Positions 26,219 to 36,378 of a stretch of DNA of 57,521 nucleotides are shown here, in pieces (positions within the stretch are counted from its first letter, which is position 1; every line of letters begins with the position of its first letter). Below the pieces are notes generated by a model. The model was not told where the DNA came from and did not search any database. It was given only the letters and a program-made list of their open reading frames with translations. The translations under genes and the position numbers were made by a program. The DNA comes from Cyanobium sp. Its GTDB lineage: Bacteria > Cyanobacteriota > Cyanobacteriia > PCC-6307 > Cyanobiaceae. The stretch lies in assembly GCA_014191755.1 (NCBI GenBank), contig BJHE01000013.1, forward strand, positions 1 to 57,521, read 5' to 3'.

Positions 26219-26812
26219 TCAGCCCTCCCCCAGCGCCTCCGCCTTGTAGGGCACGGTGATGCCCAAACCGCGGCGGAGCGGAGACTCGGCGAGGCTGCGA
26301 GCGGACTGGTTGTTGCGAAGCCGCCTTGCCCAACCAAACGCTGCTGCAGCCCCAAACAGTGGCATGGGGGCGGGAACAGGAGTATTGGCTCTGGCATACG
26401 CATAGGGAAGGCTCACGTTGGCCGCTAGGGGGGTGGCAGAGCCGAGATCTAGTTGATCACTAAGGTCTAGCGTGTTTTGAGCAAGGGCATAAACCTCACC
26501 AGAGCCAGCCGGGTCGTAGCCATAAGCAAAGACTGGCCCATAGTCGGGTTGATAGACATCCTCCCCTAGCTTGTCATAAAGCTCGGCAGCGAATAAGGAA
26601 GCAAGGTCCGTGTTGCCCAACCAGGGCATCCGGCCAGGAGAAACTGCCCTGAAAAGATCGGGATTGGCAAGGTGGGATGTGGAAGTATAGAAGATTTCAT
26701 AATCAGTTCCGCTTACATTGATCGACACGGACTGAGCGGCAAGCGGAGAGGCGAGCGGCAGCTAGGAAGCTCCAACGAAAGCGAGCAGGTGGATGCGAGT
26801 TGTGGCTGTCAT
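26219..26812 (-). pseudogene. PEP-CTERM-like secreted protein gene with amber stop in signal peptide
   Basis: From the ATG at 26812 the minus strand reads MTATTRIHLLAFVGAS, then TAG (26764-26762), then LPLASPLAAQSVSINVSG and an intact frame to 26219. Without the stop this is a normal signal peptide followed by a ~165-residue mature protein. The mature part has the MPWLG motif and a C-terminal sorting-like tail VPAPMPLFGAAAAFGWARRL, and is paralogous to the proteins at 51677 and 55115 (MPWWG, VPGPLP... tails). It begins four bases after the stop-side end of the nuclease gene, that is, downstream of it on the same strand. Loss by one codon, recoding or sequence error are all possible. Confidence 0.75.
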
Positions 26813-26816
26813 CGAT

Positions 26817-29800
26817 TCAAGGATTCACGTAGAGGAACTGAAGGAGATTAGACAAGTTTAGGGATGCCAGCGTAGCGCCTCTGACAAAGCCAATGGCTTC
26901 GGGATGAGCACCCGGGAGCATGGAGTCAGTGGGTTTGAGATCAATGCGGACTCCACTGGTTCCGGCGTTAAGAGCTGAGACCAGACTGTACATTGAATTA
27001 ACACCCCAAAGCTGGATCCTGTCGCCCGATGCAAAATCCCGAATGATGGCCATATCAGTGGTGCCGCGGTTAGCCGAAAGGCCATCGTCGTAGTAGGGGC
27101 CGCTGGCATCACCCAGCACGAAGATATCGTCTCCAGCTTGGCCGGTGAGTTCGTCGCGAGAGCCCCGACCGCGCAGGCTGGAGCCTGACGGCACCCCGTT
27201 GAGGTGCTCACCTGCGGCGGTGCCGGTGATGATGTCGTTGCTGTCCGTGGTGAGGCCAACGGTCGGTTCCTTGATCAGAACGTTGATAGTGTTGCCCACC
27301 TGCAGGCTGCGGGCCATATCGCTGAAGAATTTGATCTCCAGGGTTTCGTTAGGATCAACCACCGCATCCGCCGCGATGGTTCTGGTGAAGGACGCCCTTC
27401 CATCAGCACCAATCAATACGTCTCCACTGATGCCACCGCTGCTGAAATCGGACGCCGTGATGCCGGCGCCACCAGCCTGCCAATAAAGCCGACTGCCTGC
27501 TGACACGTTGGTGGTGATCACACCGATCGCGACGGCATTGCCTTCGAACACGGTGGTGGCTGATGCCGTGAAGCTGTAGGTCTGGGCGGGCAGATCGTCG
27601 TTGAGGATCAGGCTGGTGGCGCTGGCGGTTGCTGGCGTGATCCGGCCATTGCTGGCGGAGCTGAGCAACACACGGAAGCGCTCATCCGGCTCCATCGTGC
27701 CATCACCAATCACCGGGATGGTGATCGTGAGGTTGTCTTGTCCAGTGGCGAATACGGCAGTGCCGCTGGGCCATTGATTCAGGGCGAAATCTGCCGCGTT
27801 GGCGGGATTGCTGCCGCTCCCCTCCACCACCCAGTCCACGCGGCTGCTGCCGCTGATATCGCCGGAGCGGCTGATCTGGAAGGCAAAAGCGGTGGTGCCG
27901 ATGGACCCTTCGCTTTGGGATGGCGTGAGGGAGGTGATCGCTAGATCGGGCATCAGCGGCACCGTGCCTGCCGCCACGGTGATGGTTTCGGCAAAGCCCC
28001 TGGCATCGGTGTAGGAGACCACCAGCCGCAGCTGTTTGCCCTCATCGGCGGGCGCGACGCTGTAGCTGCTGCTGTTCGTGCCCACCACGGTCCAGTCGCT
28101 GCTATTGGCAGAGGTCTGCCAGCGGTAGGCAAATGCACCATCCCCATCGGGATCGGAAGTGGCCAGAGCGGCGATGAGGGTCTGGCCCACCACCGAAGAG
28201 CCGCTGATCGTGAAGCTGGCGGCACCGCGATTGGAGGGATTGAGCAGAAAGCCAGCCAGGAGCGGATCGTGGTCGGAGCTGCGGAAGGGATCGGCGTTGT
28301 AGAAGCTGTTGATCTGTGAGGCTGATTTGAATTCGGTGTTGTAATCCAGCACCACCGCTTCATCGCTGTTGATCGCCCACTTACGGGCGCTGCCCAGTTG
28401 GGCAGCGAGGCTGGCGCTGGCCAACATGTGGTCCAACGAACCCCACTGGCCATTGAACTGATACGAATAGGAATCAGGCCCGTAGAGGCTCTGGTAGCCC
28501 CGAGCCGCCAGGGTGGTGATCGGATCTTCCTTCAGGTAGCTGTTCAGGTCGCCCAGGATCAACACATCCGGATCGTTGAGGCCGGTGGGAGAGGAGGCGA
28601 GCCAGTCGGCCAGTTCCGCGGCAGCGCGGCTGCGGCTGCCGTTGGAGAGGCCTTGACCGTCGCCTGCGTCGGCATCGCCGCTGCCGCCGGCGCTGCTGCC
28701 CTTCGACTTGAGATGGGTAACGACGGTGGTGAGTTGTTCGCCGGTTGCCACGCCGCCATCAAGGCGCTCGAAGCTCACAGCCAGGGCGGGGCGTTGAATG
28801 CGGTTGCTGCCCTGGTCGAAGCTGCCGCTCTGAAGCGCCGCAACGCTGGAGCCAGGCGCCTGGCGGACACGATCGCTGCGGTAGAAGAAACCAACGCTGA
28901 TCTCATCACCGCCGAAGCGGCCATCGGGCTGCAGCAAGCCCGCCGATGGCGTGATGAAGCTGTAAGCGTTGACACCAAGGGCAGCATTAAGGCCTGCCAC
29001 CAGCTGCTGAGCCGAACTGAAGGAGCCATAGCCATCATTCTCGAGTTCGTTGTAAGCAATGATGTCGGCGCTCAGGCCCAGAACAGCCGCGATCGTCTTG
29101 GCACGCTGCCGTTCAAACTCCGTCGGGTTGTTGGCGCCACGCGCTGTCGGGAAGCCGCCGGCAGAGCCCGCTGCGCCGCTGCCATTGCCATTGAAGTAAT
29201 TGAGCAGGTTGAAACTGGCAATCTTCAGGCTTCCCTGCACCAGCGGCGCCGTGTTGCTGCGGGGGTTGCTGGCCACGAAGTTGGCCGCAGTTCCGCTCTG
29301 CACGCGATAGCCCTCGAAGCGCTCATCCAAAACACCGGTGATGCTCGTGATCGTGTCGCCGCCGCGCAGGGGGTTGCTGGCGCTGAGGGGCTGACCCCCC
29401 CGGGCATGGATCACGGGGTCGGGGTTCTGGCTTGTACTGCCGTCATCAAGGATGATGTAGCCATCCTGGAGATCAGTCAGGTAGTTCGCATAGCCGCTCA
29501 CACTGGGTGCGTTGAACTGCGTGTACTGCCCGAGGCGCTCCCCAGCCGAAAGGCCAACCTGGCCATATCGTCCTAATTTGAACGTTTCGGTCACAACCAG
29601 TGGGTTGCTGCCGGCGCTGATCTCCACCAGCATCCCCTCGTAGCGCTCCAATTGCGATGCATCGGCAATGGGCAGGATCACGCTCGTTGCGGCCGGCAGG
29701 GAAGCCGCACCCAGGTTGACCACACTCGTCAGAGCAGACAGCTGGGTGAGGCTGCTGGAGCCGGTGCCGGCAATGTTGGAGCTGCTGGACGTGTACTCGC

Positions 29801-32800
29801 CAACGCTTCCGGTGACGCGCACTCTGTCGCCTTGACTCCCCGTGAACAGACCGGCGGAATCAAAAACAAAGATCGCCTCCGATGTGGCGGCGTTGCCATC
29901 GGAATCGGCCGCTTCCTCCTGCACATAAAAGCCATTCAGCTTCGTTGGTCCCAGGAATACGCGGGTCACGATTCCCTCGATCGTCTGCGTTCCGCCGTAG
30001 GTCGAGTTGAATGTGGAGCCACTACCCTGGATCTGGCTGATCTTTGTGACAAGGGGAGCAACGTCGTTGTCCTGAATGCCAACGTTGACCGCGCGAACCG
30101 AGAGGCCGTTGTAGTTGCTATCAGCGCTCGATACCGTGTGCGTGATCACCCCTTGATGAGGCGAGGCCTCAATTGCGGCGTCATCCACCGCCTGTAAAAT
30201 GATGGTTTGTGGGGTTTGATCGCTGAGGCTGAGGGTGAGCGACGCGGTAAAGGTGATGCCATCCGTGCTGAGACGGGTCTGATTATCGGCAGCCGCAACA
30301 ACAATGCTGACCGGGACTGTGGGGGTGGTGTTCAGAGTGAGCGTATAGGTGTCGGTGGTGCCACCTTGCTCATTCACGCTCGTGCTTCCAGCCGACTCTG
30401 AAATCGAGATTCCCGGCAGAGGATTGATCGAGACCTGCACATCATCGATCGCCAGACCGTGGTCGTTGCCGGTATGGTTCGAATCCGACCAGCGCAGCCA
30501 GATCTCCTGGCCAGCAGCAAGCGACAAACCACTCAGGCTGCCCGAGAGGATGGTTCGGTTGGTGCTGAGGTTTCCATCACGCTCACCAACGGCGCCGCCC
30601 GTGACAGGGCTGGTGAAATCAAGCGGATTGAAGTCAGTCCAGCTTCCGGCATTCAGACTTGTTGCGCCCAGTTGATACTGGAAATCAACAGTCTGTGCCG
30701 CTGCGGCACTGTTTCGCCACTGCTCGCCAGCGTAATTGATGTAGAGCGTGCTGATCGTGCTGCCCGTGTCGTTGAAGAAGCGCGAACCCCAGAAAAAGTC
30801 GCCGGCAGCGGCATTGCCCGAACCCACGGAGCCGAGGGCGCGATCAGGGTTATTCGTTGTGCCATAGCTGTACAGATTGCCGCTAGTGCTGCTGCCAGCA
30901 TCGGCAATAATTGAAGTTCCATTTCCGGTTCTTGAGGTGTACCAGCCACTCAAGGTTGATCCGTTCGCCCAGGTGGTGGTTCCAGAGCTGATCAGTGAGT
31001 TGAAGTTTTGGCTGTAAGCACTGCTCAAAGACAGGGCACCCACCGGCAGGGTGTAGACCGGGGTGCCCAAGGTGAGCCATTCACCACGGAACTTCTTGAA
31101 GTTGTTCTGATTTAGCTCTTTGGCTGCGGTGCCGTTGTTGTAGAAGTCTGTGTCGCCATTGTCCACCAATAGTTGGATCTGGCTGCTGCTGCTCAAGCTG
31201 GTGGGTAGATCCACGATCGATTCAAAGCTGCCCCCTGCCAGCAAGGAGGTGAGATCCGCCGAACGCAGAACAGGCGCATCCGCTGCATTGCCGCTCCAGG
31301 TGTAAAGACGGAAATCCTTGGGGGCAGTGCCTGTGGCCGTATCTGCTGGTCCAGCGATGATCAGATAATCACCACCGGAACTGCGCTTGATTTCCCGAAT
31401 GCCGCGGCCGCCGAGATCCAGCTCAATTGGAGCACCAATGCTGGCTGATGTGGCTACGCCGGTCACCAGATCGGCAAAATTTGTGATCGGCGCGATCAAG
31501 GCCTTGGCGCGGCTTGCGGTGGGAACCTTCGGAGCACGGAAAGACACGTAAGCCGTTGTGCCGTTGGGTGCGATCGTTAACCCTTCGATGTTGAAGCCAC
31601 TGCCATCGGCCGCTTCTGGAAGGACCCCCGTGGCTACACTGGCCGTGAAGTTGTAGCCGTTGGCATCCCCCCAGCTGATCAGATCGGCCTTGAGATTGTC
31701 ATAGCGGCCGACATAACTCAGGCTGGTCGTTGCACCGCTGCCTGACACATCCGTGGCGAACAGGCGATTCCGGTTAGGGCGAAAATCACCGCTGCTGGAG
31801 TTGCTGAGGGAACCCAGCCAATAGATGCGGTTACCCACACGCAGCGATGCCTCCAGATCAACCTCACGCGGCATACCCCCTGAGGTGTCTGTGAGCGCAA
31901 GGGAGGAGGTGAAGTCGAACCCAGCGATCGGCAGACCGGAATTGCTGCGGTCATATAAACGAAGTACTTGATTTTCATCATCAGCCACCAGCATGAACTG
32001 GCTGTCGATCGCTACTGCTGTGGAGGCATCACTGGTGCCCGTAAAGAAACGCGTGCTGCTGGGAGAAACCGAGGCAGCGGATGCGGCGTAGTGGATCACA
32101 TAGGCAGCGCTGTTGATACCATCACTCACATTCAGGCTGATATCCGCCAAGCCAACACCGTTGGGGCTGATCTTCAAATTGCGGCTGGCACCCGAGCCAC
32201 TGAGATTCAGATTGCTGCTGCTCACCACACTGCTGTTGCTGCTGCTCACCGTTACCGTGAGGCTGTTGACATCGGTATCCGCATCAGCGATCAAAAAATC
32301 GATCCCAAGAGTTTGGGCAGGATCTGTCGGATCATTGATCACACCGCTCGCGGCGCCACTGCCAGTTGCAGGCAGACTCAGGAACGGGGTGGTGCTGGCC
32401 GCCTCTTGAATCGTGGGCGTAGCTGTGGCGATGTCGTTATCGGTGATGGTAACGCTAGCCGTTGCACTGCCCAGGCTGTAGGTGCTGCTGCTTGTCAGCG
32501 TCAGGACGATGGTTTCTGGGCCCTCCACCAGCAAATCATCCACTGGCGTGATCGTGATGTCGACAAACGATTGTCCGGCTGCGATCGTTGCCGATCCGTT
32601 GAGAACCGGCGTGTAATCAGAACCGCTGGCCTGCCCACTACCGCTGGCTACTGTATAGCCTACGGCGAGTGAACTTGTGAACGCACCGGATCGGGCAATG
32701 CGGAACACACCAGGATTCAAGCCCGCTTCAGCAGCGCTGGCATCGGTGCTGGCGATCGTTAGCGTGGGCAGGGTTGCATTAGTGGTCGTTCCTGGAGAGC

Positions 32801-34628
32801 CCGTTTCCGCGCCATTGAAGGAAACGGAAGCCCCATCCACCCCAGCCACACTCAGCGTGGAAACAAGGGAGGCACCAGATTTGTTGTCAAAGCTTGCTGT
32901 GGCTGTGGCAGTGCCGAAGTTGACACGGCTCACCAGATTGCCAGCGGCATCAAACACATTCACCGCATCTGCTGAGGCACTCAGCCCCACACCCGAGCCG
33001 CCGTAGAAGCCGAAATGGAAGCCGCTCGGTGGGGTGCTTGTGCCAAACCAAGCTTTGGAGAAGTTGGCGAGGATGGTGGCATCATTGGCGCCGCTTGCAT
33101 CACTCTCTAAAAAGATCACCGAACTGCCGGCGGCAATAGAGCTTATGCCACGCAGCGCGACTGAGTTTGCGAATGCATTGCTGTTATCATCCATTTTCCA
33201 GCCAACCAGGCTCACAGCGCTGGCACTGTTGTTGCTCAGTTCAAACCAATCGGCTTGGTAGCTGCTGCTGTTACCTGAGGGGTTGATCTCGGTGATGAGG
33301 ATCTCATTATCTGTGATCGAGATCGTTTGGCTGATGCTGCTGCCGAGGCTGATTCCTGTCGAGGGGTTGCTGAGCGTGAGGGTAGCGGTTTCACTTCCTT
33401 CAAACAGAGCGTCATCGGCAACGGTGAAGCTCACTGAACCCGAGCTCTGACCGTTGCTGATCGTAATCAGACTATTGCTCAGAATGTAGTCGTCTGCTGT
33501 AATGTTGCTCCCGGAAACTCCTACCTCCACCGTCTGGCTGCCCACCACAGCAGCTGCTGCAGTGGCTGTTACGGTAATGATGGTCTGACCAGCTTCCGAG
33601 CCTGCGGCAGCACTCAGCGACAGCGTCACGGACGGCGGACTGTCATTGTCCGTGAGAGTGATCGTTTGCGACAGTGGGCTGCCGAGGGTGATGCCACTGG
33701 ATGGGCTGCTGATTGTGAGGGTGGCGGTCTCTGTGCCCTCAACCAGAGCATCGTCCAGCACCGTGAAGGTCACCGACCCGCTCGTGTTGCCACTGGCAAT
33801 GGTGATAGTGCTGTTGCTGAGGCTGTAATCCCCTGCGGTGATGCCAGAACCTGTGACAGCCAGCGCAACGGTTTGGTCTCTGGTTACAGCTCTCGATGCT
33901 GTTGCCGTGACGGTGATGATGGTTTGGCCAGTTTCTAAGCCAGTGGTGCTGCTCAGTGAAAGGCTCACCGCAGGTGCAGCAGGGGCTGATGCAAGTGTCG
34001 AGAGATCGACCCGCGTGATGTTTCGAGCAGTGAAATTCGCTGCTGTGCTGAGTACCGTTATCGACTCAGAGTAAACGTTTTCCGCATTCTTGAAAATCGC
34101 GTTATCGAAGTTGCCGACATCGAGAACCTGCCCGTTGGTGATGGTGGGTAGGTTGGAATTGTTTGCATTACCTGAGCCATACGGGGTCCCTCCAAAGCCG
34201 ATGAATGCGATGAGGATCGGAGTTCCTGTGAGGTGCGTTCCGCTGCTAACACGATAGGCGGTGAGAGAGTCACCGTCGGTTGCGAAAGTGAAGTTTGTGT
34301 TATTGCTACTGGGACTACCGTTCTGAAGGAGTGTTACAGTCCCTGCAGATCCTCCCCCATTGAGATAAACTGAAGGAGCGGAACCATCGCCAGCGTTAAT
34401 CAGGATGACGGTACCCGCGAGGATCCCTCCCGCTGGAGCGGTGTACCGAAGAAATCCCTCGGTTGCGCGAAAGTAACCCGATGCCGCGCCGCTGCTCCCT
34501 GTAATACCTCCGTCGGTTACGTAAAAGCTATCTTCAGCTGCGATTGCCTTTAGTGCAAGAATGGCAAGCTGATCAGGATTAGTTGCATTAACGCCTACAA
34601 AGGCGATGTCGCCAGCATTAACAGCCAT
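26817..34628 (-). CDS. Giant multidomain extracellular nuclease (ExeM/NucH type)
   Basis: 2603 residues. Approximate order: N-terminal beta domain (1-215, GDIAFVGVNATNPDQ), Calx-beta repeats (221-330, 331-443, 620-735, and degenerate ones later), a lamin-tail domain (443-620, ILITEINPSGN... WFELSN), a DUF3616-like propeller (about 860-1180), a jellyroll-like region (1185-1395), an OB-fold typical of ExeM (about 1526-1640) and an endonuclease/exonuclease/phosphatase domain (about 1800-2122) with the metal/catalytic motifs KIASFNLLNY, YNELEND, ILGDLNSYLKEDP and SSDHDPLLAGF. The C-terminus (from about 2463, NDIITGTAAGEHLNG... GDDIFVLGDA) is RTX-like and there is no N-terminal signal peptide, both pointing to type I secretion. 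Extracellular DNA degradation for phosphate or nitrogen, or biofilm modification, is the likely role. Confidence 0.9.
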   Translation of the reverse strand: MAVNAGDIAFVGVNATNPDQLAILALKAIAAEDSFYVTDGGITGSSGAASGYFRATEGFLRYTAPAGGILAGTVILINAGDGSAPSVYLNGGGSAGTVTLLQNGSPSSNNTNFTFATDGDSLTAYRVSSGTHLTGTPILIAFIGFGGTPYGSGNANNSNLPTITNGQVLDVGNFDNAIFKNAENVYSESITVLSTAANFTARNITRVDLSTLASAPAAPAVSLSLSSTTGLETGQTIITVTATASRAVTRDQTVALAVTGSGITAGDYSLSNSTITIASGNTSGSVTFTVLDDALVEGTETATLTISSPSSGITLGSPLSQTITLTDNDSPPSVTLSLSAAAGSEAGQTIITVTATAAAAVVGSQTVEVGVSGSNITADDYILSNSLITISNGQSSGSVSFTVADDALFEGSETATLTLSNPSTGISLGSSISQTISITDNEILITEINPSGNSSSYQADWFELSNNSASAVSLVGWKMDDNSNAFANSVALRGISSIAAGSSVIFLESDASGANDATILANFSKAWFGTSTPPSGFHFGFYGGSGVGLSASADAVNVFDAAGNLVSRVNFGTATATASFDNKSGASLVSTLSVAGVDGASVSFNGAETGSPGTTTNATLPTLTIASTDASAAEAGLNPGVFRIARSGAFTSSLAVGYTVASGSGQASGSDYTPVLNGSATIAAGQSFVDITITPVDDLLVEGPETIVLTLTSSSTYSLGSATASVTITDNDIATATPTIQEAASTTPFLSLPATGSGAASGVINDPTDPAQTLGIDFLIADADTDVNSLTVTVSSSNSSVVSSSNLNLSGSGASRNLKISPNGVGLADISLNVSDGINSAAYVIHYAASAASVSPSSTRFFTGTSDASTAVAIDSQFMLVADDENQVLRLYDRSNSGLPIAGFDFTSSLALTDTSGGMPREVDLEASLRVGNRIYWLGSLSNSSSGDFRPNRNRLFATDVSGSGATTSLSYVGRYDNLKADLISWGDANGYNFTASVATGVLPEAADGSGFNIEGLTIAPNGTTAYVSFRAPKVPTASRAKALIAPITNFADLVTGVATSASIGAPIELDLGGRGIREIKRSSGGDYLIIAGPADTATGTAPKDFRLYTWSGNAADAPVLRSADLTSLLAGGSFESIVDLPTSLSSSSQIQLLVDNGDTDFYNNGTAAKELNQNNFKKFRGEWLTLGTPVYTLPVGALSLSSAYSQNFNSLISSGTTTWANGSTLSGWYTSRTGNGTSIIADAGSSTSGNLYSYGTTNNPDRALGSVGSGNAAAGDFFWGSRFFNDTGSTISTLYINYAGEQWRNSAAAAQTVDFQYQLGATSLNAGSWTDFNPLDFTSPVTGGAVGERDGNLSTNRTILSGSLSGLSLAAGQEIWLRWSDSNHTGNDHGLAIDDVQVSINPLPGISISESAGSTSVNEQGGTTDTYTLTLNTTPTVPVSIVVAAADNQTRLSTDGITFTASLTLSLSDQTPQTIILQAVDDAAIEASPHQGVITHTVSSADSNYNGLSVRAVNVGIQDNDVAPLVTKISQIQGSGSTFNSTYGGTQTIEGIVTRVFLGPTKLNGFYVQEEAADSDGNAATSEAIFVFDSAGLFTGSQGDRVRVTGSVGEYTSSSSNIAGTGSSSLTQLSALTSVVNLGAASLPAATSVILPIADASQLERYEGMLVEISAGSNPLVVTETFKLGRYGQVGLSAGERLGQYTQFNAPSVSGYANYLTDLQDGYIILDDGSTSQNPDPVIHARGGQPLSASNPLRGGDTITSITGVLDERFEGYRVQSGTAANFVASNPRSNTAPLVQGSLKIASFNLLNYFNGNGSGAAGSAGGFPTARGANNPTEFERQRAKTIAAVLGLSADIIAYNELENDGYGSFSSAQQLVAGLNAALGVNAYSFITPSAGLLQPDGRFGGDEISVGFFYRSDRVRQAPGSSVAALQSGSFDQGSNRIQRPALAVSFERLDGGVATGEQLTTVVTHLKSKGSSAGGSGDADAGDGQGLSNGSRSRAAAELADWLASSPTGLNDPDVLILGDLNSYLKEDPITTLAARGYQSLYGPDSYSYQFNGQWGSLDHMLASASLAAQLGSARKWAINSDEAVVLDYNTEFKSASQINSFYNADPFRSSDHDPLLAGFLLNPSNRGAASFTISGSSVVGQTLIAALATSDPDGDGAFAYRWQTSANSSDWTVVGTNSSSYSVAPADEGKQLRLVVSYTDARGFAETITVAAGTVPLMPDLAITSLTPSQSEGSIGTTAFAFQISRSGDISGSSRVDWVVEGSGSNPANAADFALNQWPSGTAVFATGQDNLTITIPVIGDGTMEPDERFRVLLSSASNGRITPATASATSLILNDDLPAQTYSFTASATTVFEGNAVAIGVITTNVSAGSRLYWQAGGAGITASDFSSGGISGDVLIGADGRASFTRTIAADAVVDPNETLEIKFFSDMARSLQVGNTINVLIKEPTVGLTTDSNDIITGTAAGEHLNGVPSGSSLRGRGSRDELTGQAGDDIFVLGDASGPYYDDGLSANRGTTDMAIIRDFASGDRIQLWGVNSMYSLVSALNAGTSGVRIDLKPTDSMLPGAHPEAIGFVRGATLASLNLSNLLQFLYVNP

Positions 34629-34929
34629 ACGGTTTTCTTTCAGGGAGGTGAGAAATGCCTGTGCCTTGTGGATTTCTTGAATTTCCAGCCCCTAAGGGTC
34701 GACGATGTCAAGCGCTTTATCTTGCAGTTATACAGTTTATATTTCATTTTCACTATAGGACTGCTTCCGGTGGTGAAGTTTATGAGGAGCTCATCAACAG
34801 GTTAAAAAGACGGCCGTCCCGGAGTCAGGGGGCTGCTGGCGGCGGGTTTGGCTGCCCTTTGGGAGTGGGCCGGTAGCCGTGGGCGGTTGCCGCACGGCAA
34901 GGCTGAAAACGGGCATCGGGGATCGCACC
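34629..34929. other. Intergenic region upstream of the nuclease gene
   Basis: An AT-rich segment (about 34690-34770) likely contains the minus-strand promoter of the nuclease gene. No gene recognised. Confidence 0.5.
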
Positions 34930-34943
34930 ACGACCCCCGATGC
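34913..34943. terminator. Strong 9-bp stem-loop
   Basis: GCATCGGGG (34913-34921) and CCCCGATGC (34935-34943) pair perfectly around 13 bases. On the minus strand the stem is followed by CCGTTTTC, so it could terminate the transcript of the VapC fragment. Confidence 0.4.
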
Positions 34944-35063
34944 TTTGGTTTCACTACTGTGATGCCGCGGCGCAGTACGCCGAGCAGGCCAGCGAGTCGC
35001 TCCACCTCTGGCGTGCTGATCGATTGAAAAGTCGAACCAAACCGAGGAGTCAACAGCGATCAC
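34944..35063 (-). pseudogene. VapC-type PIN toxin fragment
   Basis: From a GTG at 35063: VIAVDSSVWFDFSIDQ (N-terminal strand with the first active-site Asp), then a +1 frameshift and TPEVERLAGLLG, the next helix of PIN toxins. The rest of the domain is absent; downstream sequence is unrelated. Truncated and frameshifted, so inactive. Confidence 0.7.
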
Positions 35064-35126
35064 GACCGTTCCTGGTCTGTTGGTTCCTGAGGCTCCGGAT
35101 CGGCATCGAGGCGCTGGGCCTCCAGA

Positions 35127-35504
35127 TCACCCTCCCCTGCTGTCCTGGTCAGCCACCAGAAGCAGGCCGCCCATGATTGCGAGGTTTTTGAACAGCTGAA
35201 TCCGCTCCATCTTGTCTGCCACATCACCGTGGAACAGCAGTGTGGTGGGCACCAGGAACAGCAGCAGCAGCACCGCCCCCAGACGGGCATTCCAGTCGCT
35301 GACCACCAGGGCCGAACCCACCGCCATCAGGGCCATGGCCGCCACCAGCAGCACGGGCGCCAGCGGCAGTCCCTTGGCGGCAATGGCGCCGGCCACGCCG
35401 GCAAAGCCCGTCAACTTGCCGATCACGGCATGGATGAACACCAGGCACAGCAGCACCCGGGCGATGCGGTTCAGCAACGAGGGCTGGTGGGGCTGCTGGT
35501 TCAT
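35127..35504 (-). CDS. DoxX family membrane protein
   Basis: 125 residues, four predicted membrane helices (RVLLCLVFIHAVIGKLTGF, LPLAPVLLVAAMALMAVGSAL, LGAVLLLLFLVPTTLLFH, LFKNLAIMGGLLLVA). The pattern GKLTGF early and the FKNLAIMGGLLL end are characteristic of DoxX/SURF4-like proteins, sometimes linked to redox or sulfur metabolism. Specific function unknown. Divergent from the NUDIX gene. Confidence 0.85.
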   Translation of the reverse strand: MNQQPHQPSLLNRIARVLLCLVFIHAVIGKLTGFAGVAGAIAAKGLPLAPVLLVAAMALMAVGSALVVSDWNARLGAVLLLLFLVPTTLLFHGDVADKMERIQLFKNLAIMGGLLLVADQDSRGG

Positions 35505-35817
35505 GGGGCGTGGGGTCTGCTGCAGGCATTCTGTGGCCGGTGGCCAGCGCGGTGGCTGTTGAGCGCGTCCTGGCCGGCTGGGCTACGCGGGCAGACAGCG
35601 AAATGCCGCGGCGAGCTGCAGCTCCAGCGGGGCGAGCCAGGGGCCGCGGCACCCTTCACAGCACTGCCCTTTTGGAGCACTTCCGCTGGGGGGCGATCTG
35701 GCCGATCAGCTCATCTGGCCCTTGCCGCACGCGCCGGTGCCCTATCAGTCCCCCGCCGGCACCATCCCCAGCAATCCTCATGCGCCAAGCTGGCGCCACC
35801 TTCGATACGCCGCCGCG
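35505..35817. other. Divergent intergenic region, nothing recognised
   Basis: About 310 GC-rich bases between the DoxX gene and the NUDIX gene. Frames are open but carry no conserved features. It presumably contains both promoters. Confidence 0.45.
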
Positions 35818-36378
35818 ATGGCGCCTCTGCCGCCCCCCGAGCCTTCGCGCCACCTCGAAACCACCGCCAGCCTCGATGCCCGCAAGCTGCGCTTCGAGCT
35901 CAACCGCTTGGTGCTGCCGATCGGCCTGGAGGCGAGCTTCGGCGTGATCCGCCACCCCGGCGCCTCCCTGGCGGTGCCGGTGCTTGAGGACGGCCGCTTG
36001 GTGGTGCTGCGCCAATACCGCTTCGCCGTGGCGACCCGCCTGCTGGAGTTCCCTGCCGGCACCCTTGATCCCGGCGAAGAGCCCCTGGCCACCATGGAGC
36101 GGGAGCTGCAGGAGGAGGCCGGCTACCGCGCCGACCGCTGGGATCCGCTCGGCGCCATGCTCCCCTGCCCCGGTTACTCCGATGAGGTGATCCACCTCTT
36201 TTTGGCCCGCGATCTCACCCCCCTGGAGGCGCCCCCCGCCGGCGACGACGACGAGGACATGGAGGTGCTGCTGCTCAGCCCCGCCGAGCTCGATGCCGCC
36301 ATTGCCAGTGGCGATGAATACCTCGATGGCAAGAGCGTGACCGCCTGGTTCCGCGCCCGCCAGCTGCTGGGGCTGTGA
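35818..36378 (+). CDS. NUDIX hydrolase, ADP-ribose pyrophosphatase-like
   Basis: 186 residues from ATG 35818. The Nudix box GTLDPGEEPLATMEREL + QEEAGY matches Gx5Ex7REUxEExGU, with PAGT just before it, as in ADP-ribose/NADH pyrophosphatases. The preceding VLRQYRFAVATRLLEF segment is typical of ADPRase. The product would hydrolyse ADP-ribose or a related nucleotide diphosphate. Upstream in-frame ATGs (35722) add non-conserved residues. The stop overlaps the GTG of the photolyase gene (GTGA), so the two are co-translated. Confidence 0.88.
   Translation: MAPLPPPEPSRHLETTASLDARKLRFELNRLVLPIGLEASFGVIRHPGASLAVPVLEDGRLVVLRQYRFAVATRLLEFPAGTLDPGEEPLATMERELQEEAGYRADRWDPLGAMLPCPGYSDEVIHLFLARDLTPLEAPPAGDDDEDMEVLLLSPAELDAAIASGDEYLDGKSVTAWFRARQLLGL

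Noticed and set aside
30470..30490. GGTTCGAATCC, a tRNA T-loop-like string
   Set aside because: It lies inside the nuclease coding sequence and no acceptor or anticodon stem surrounds it.
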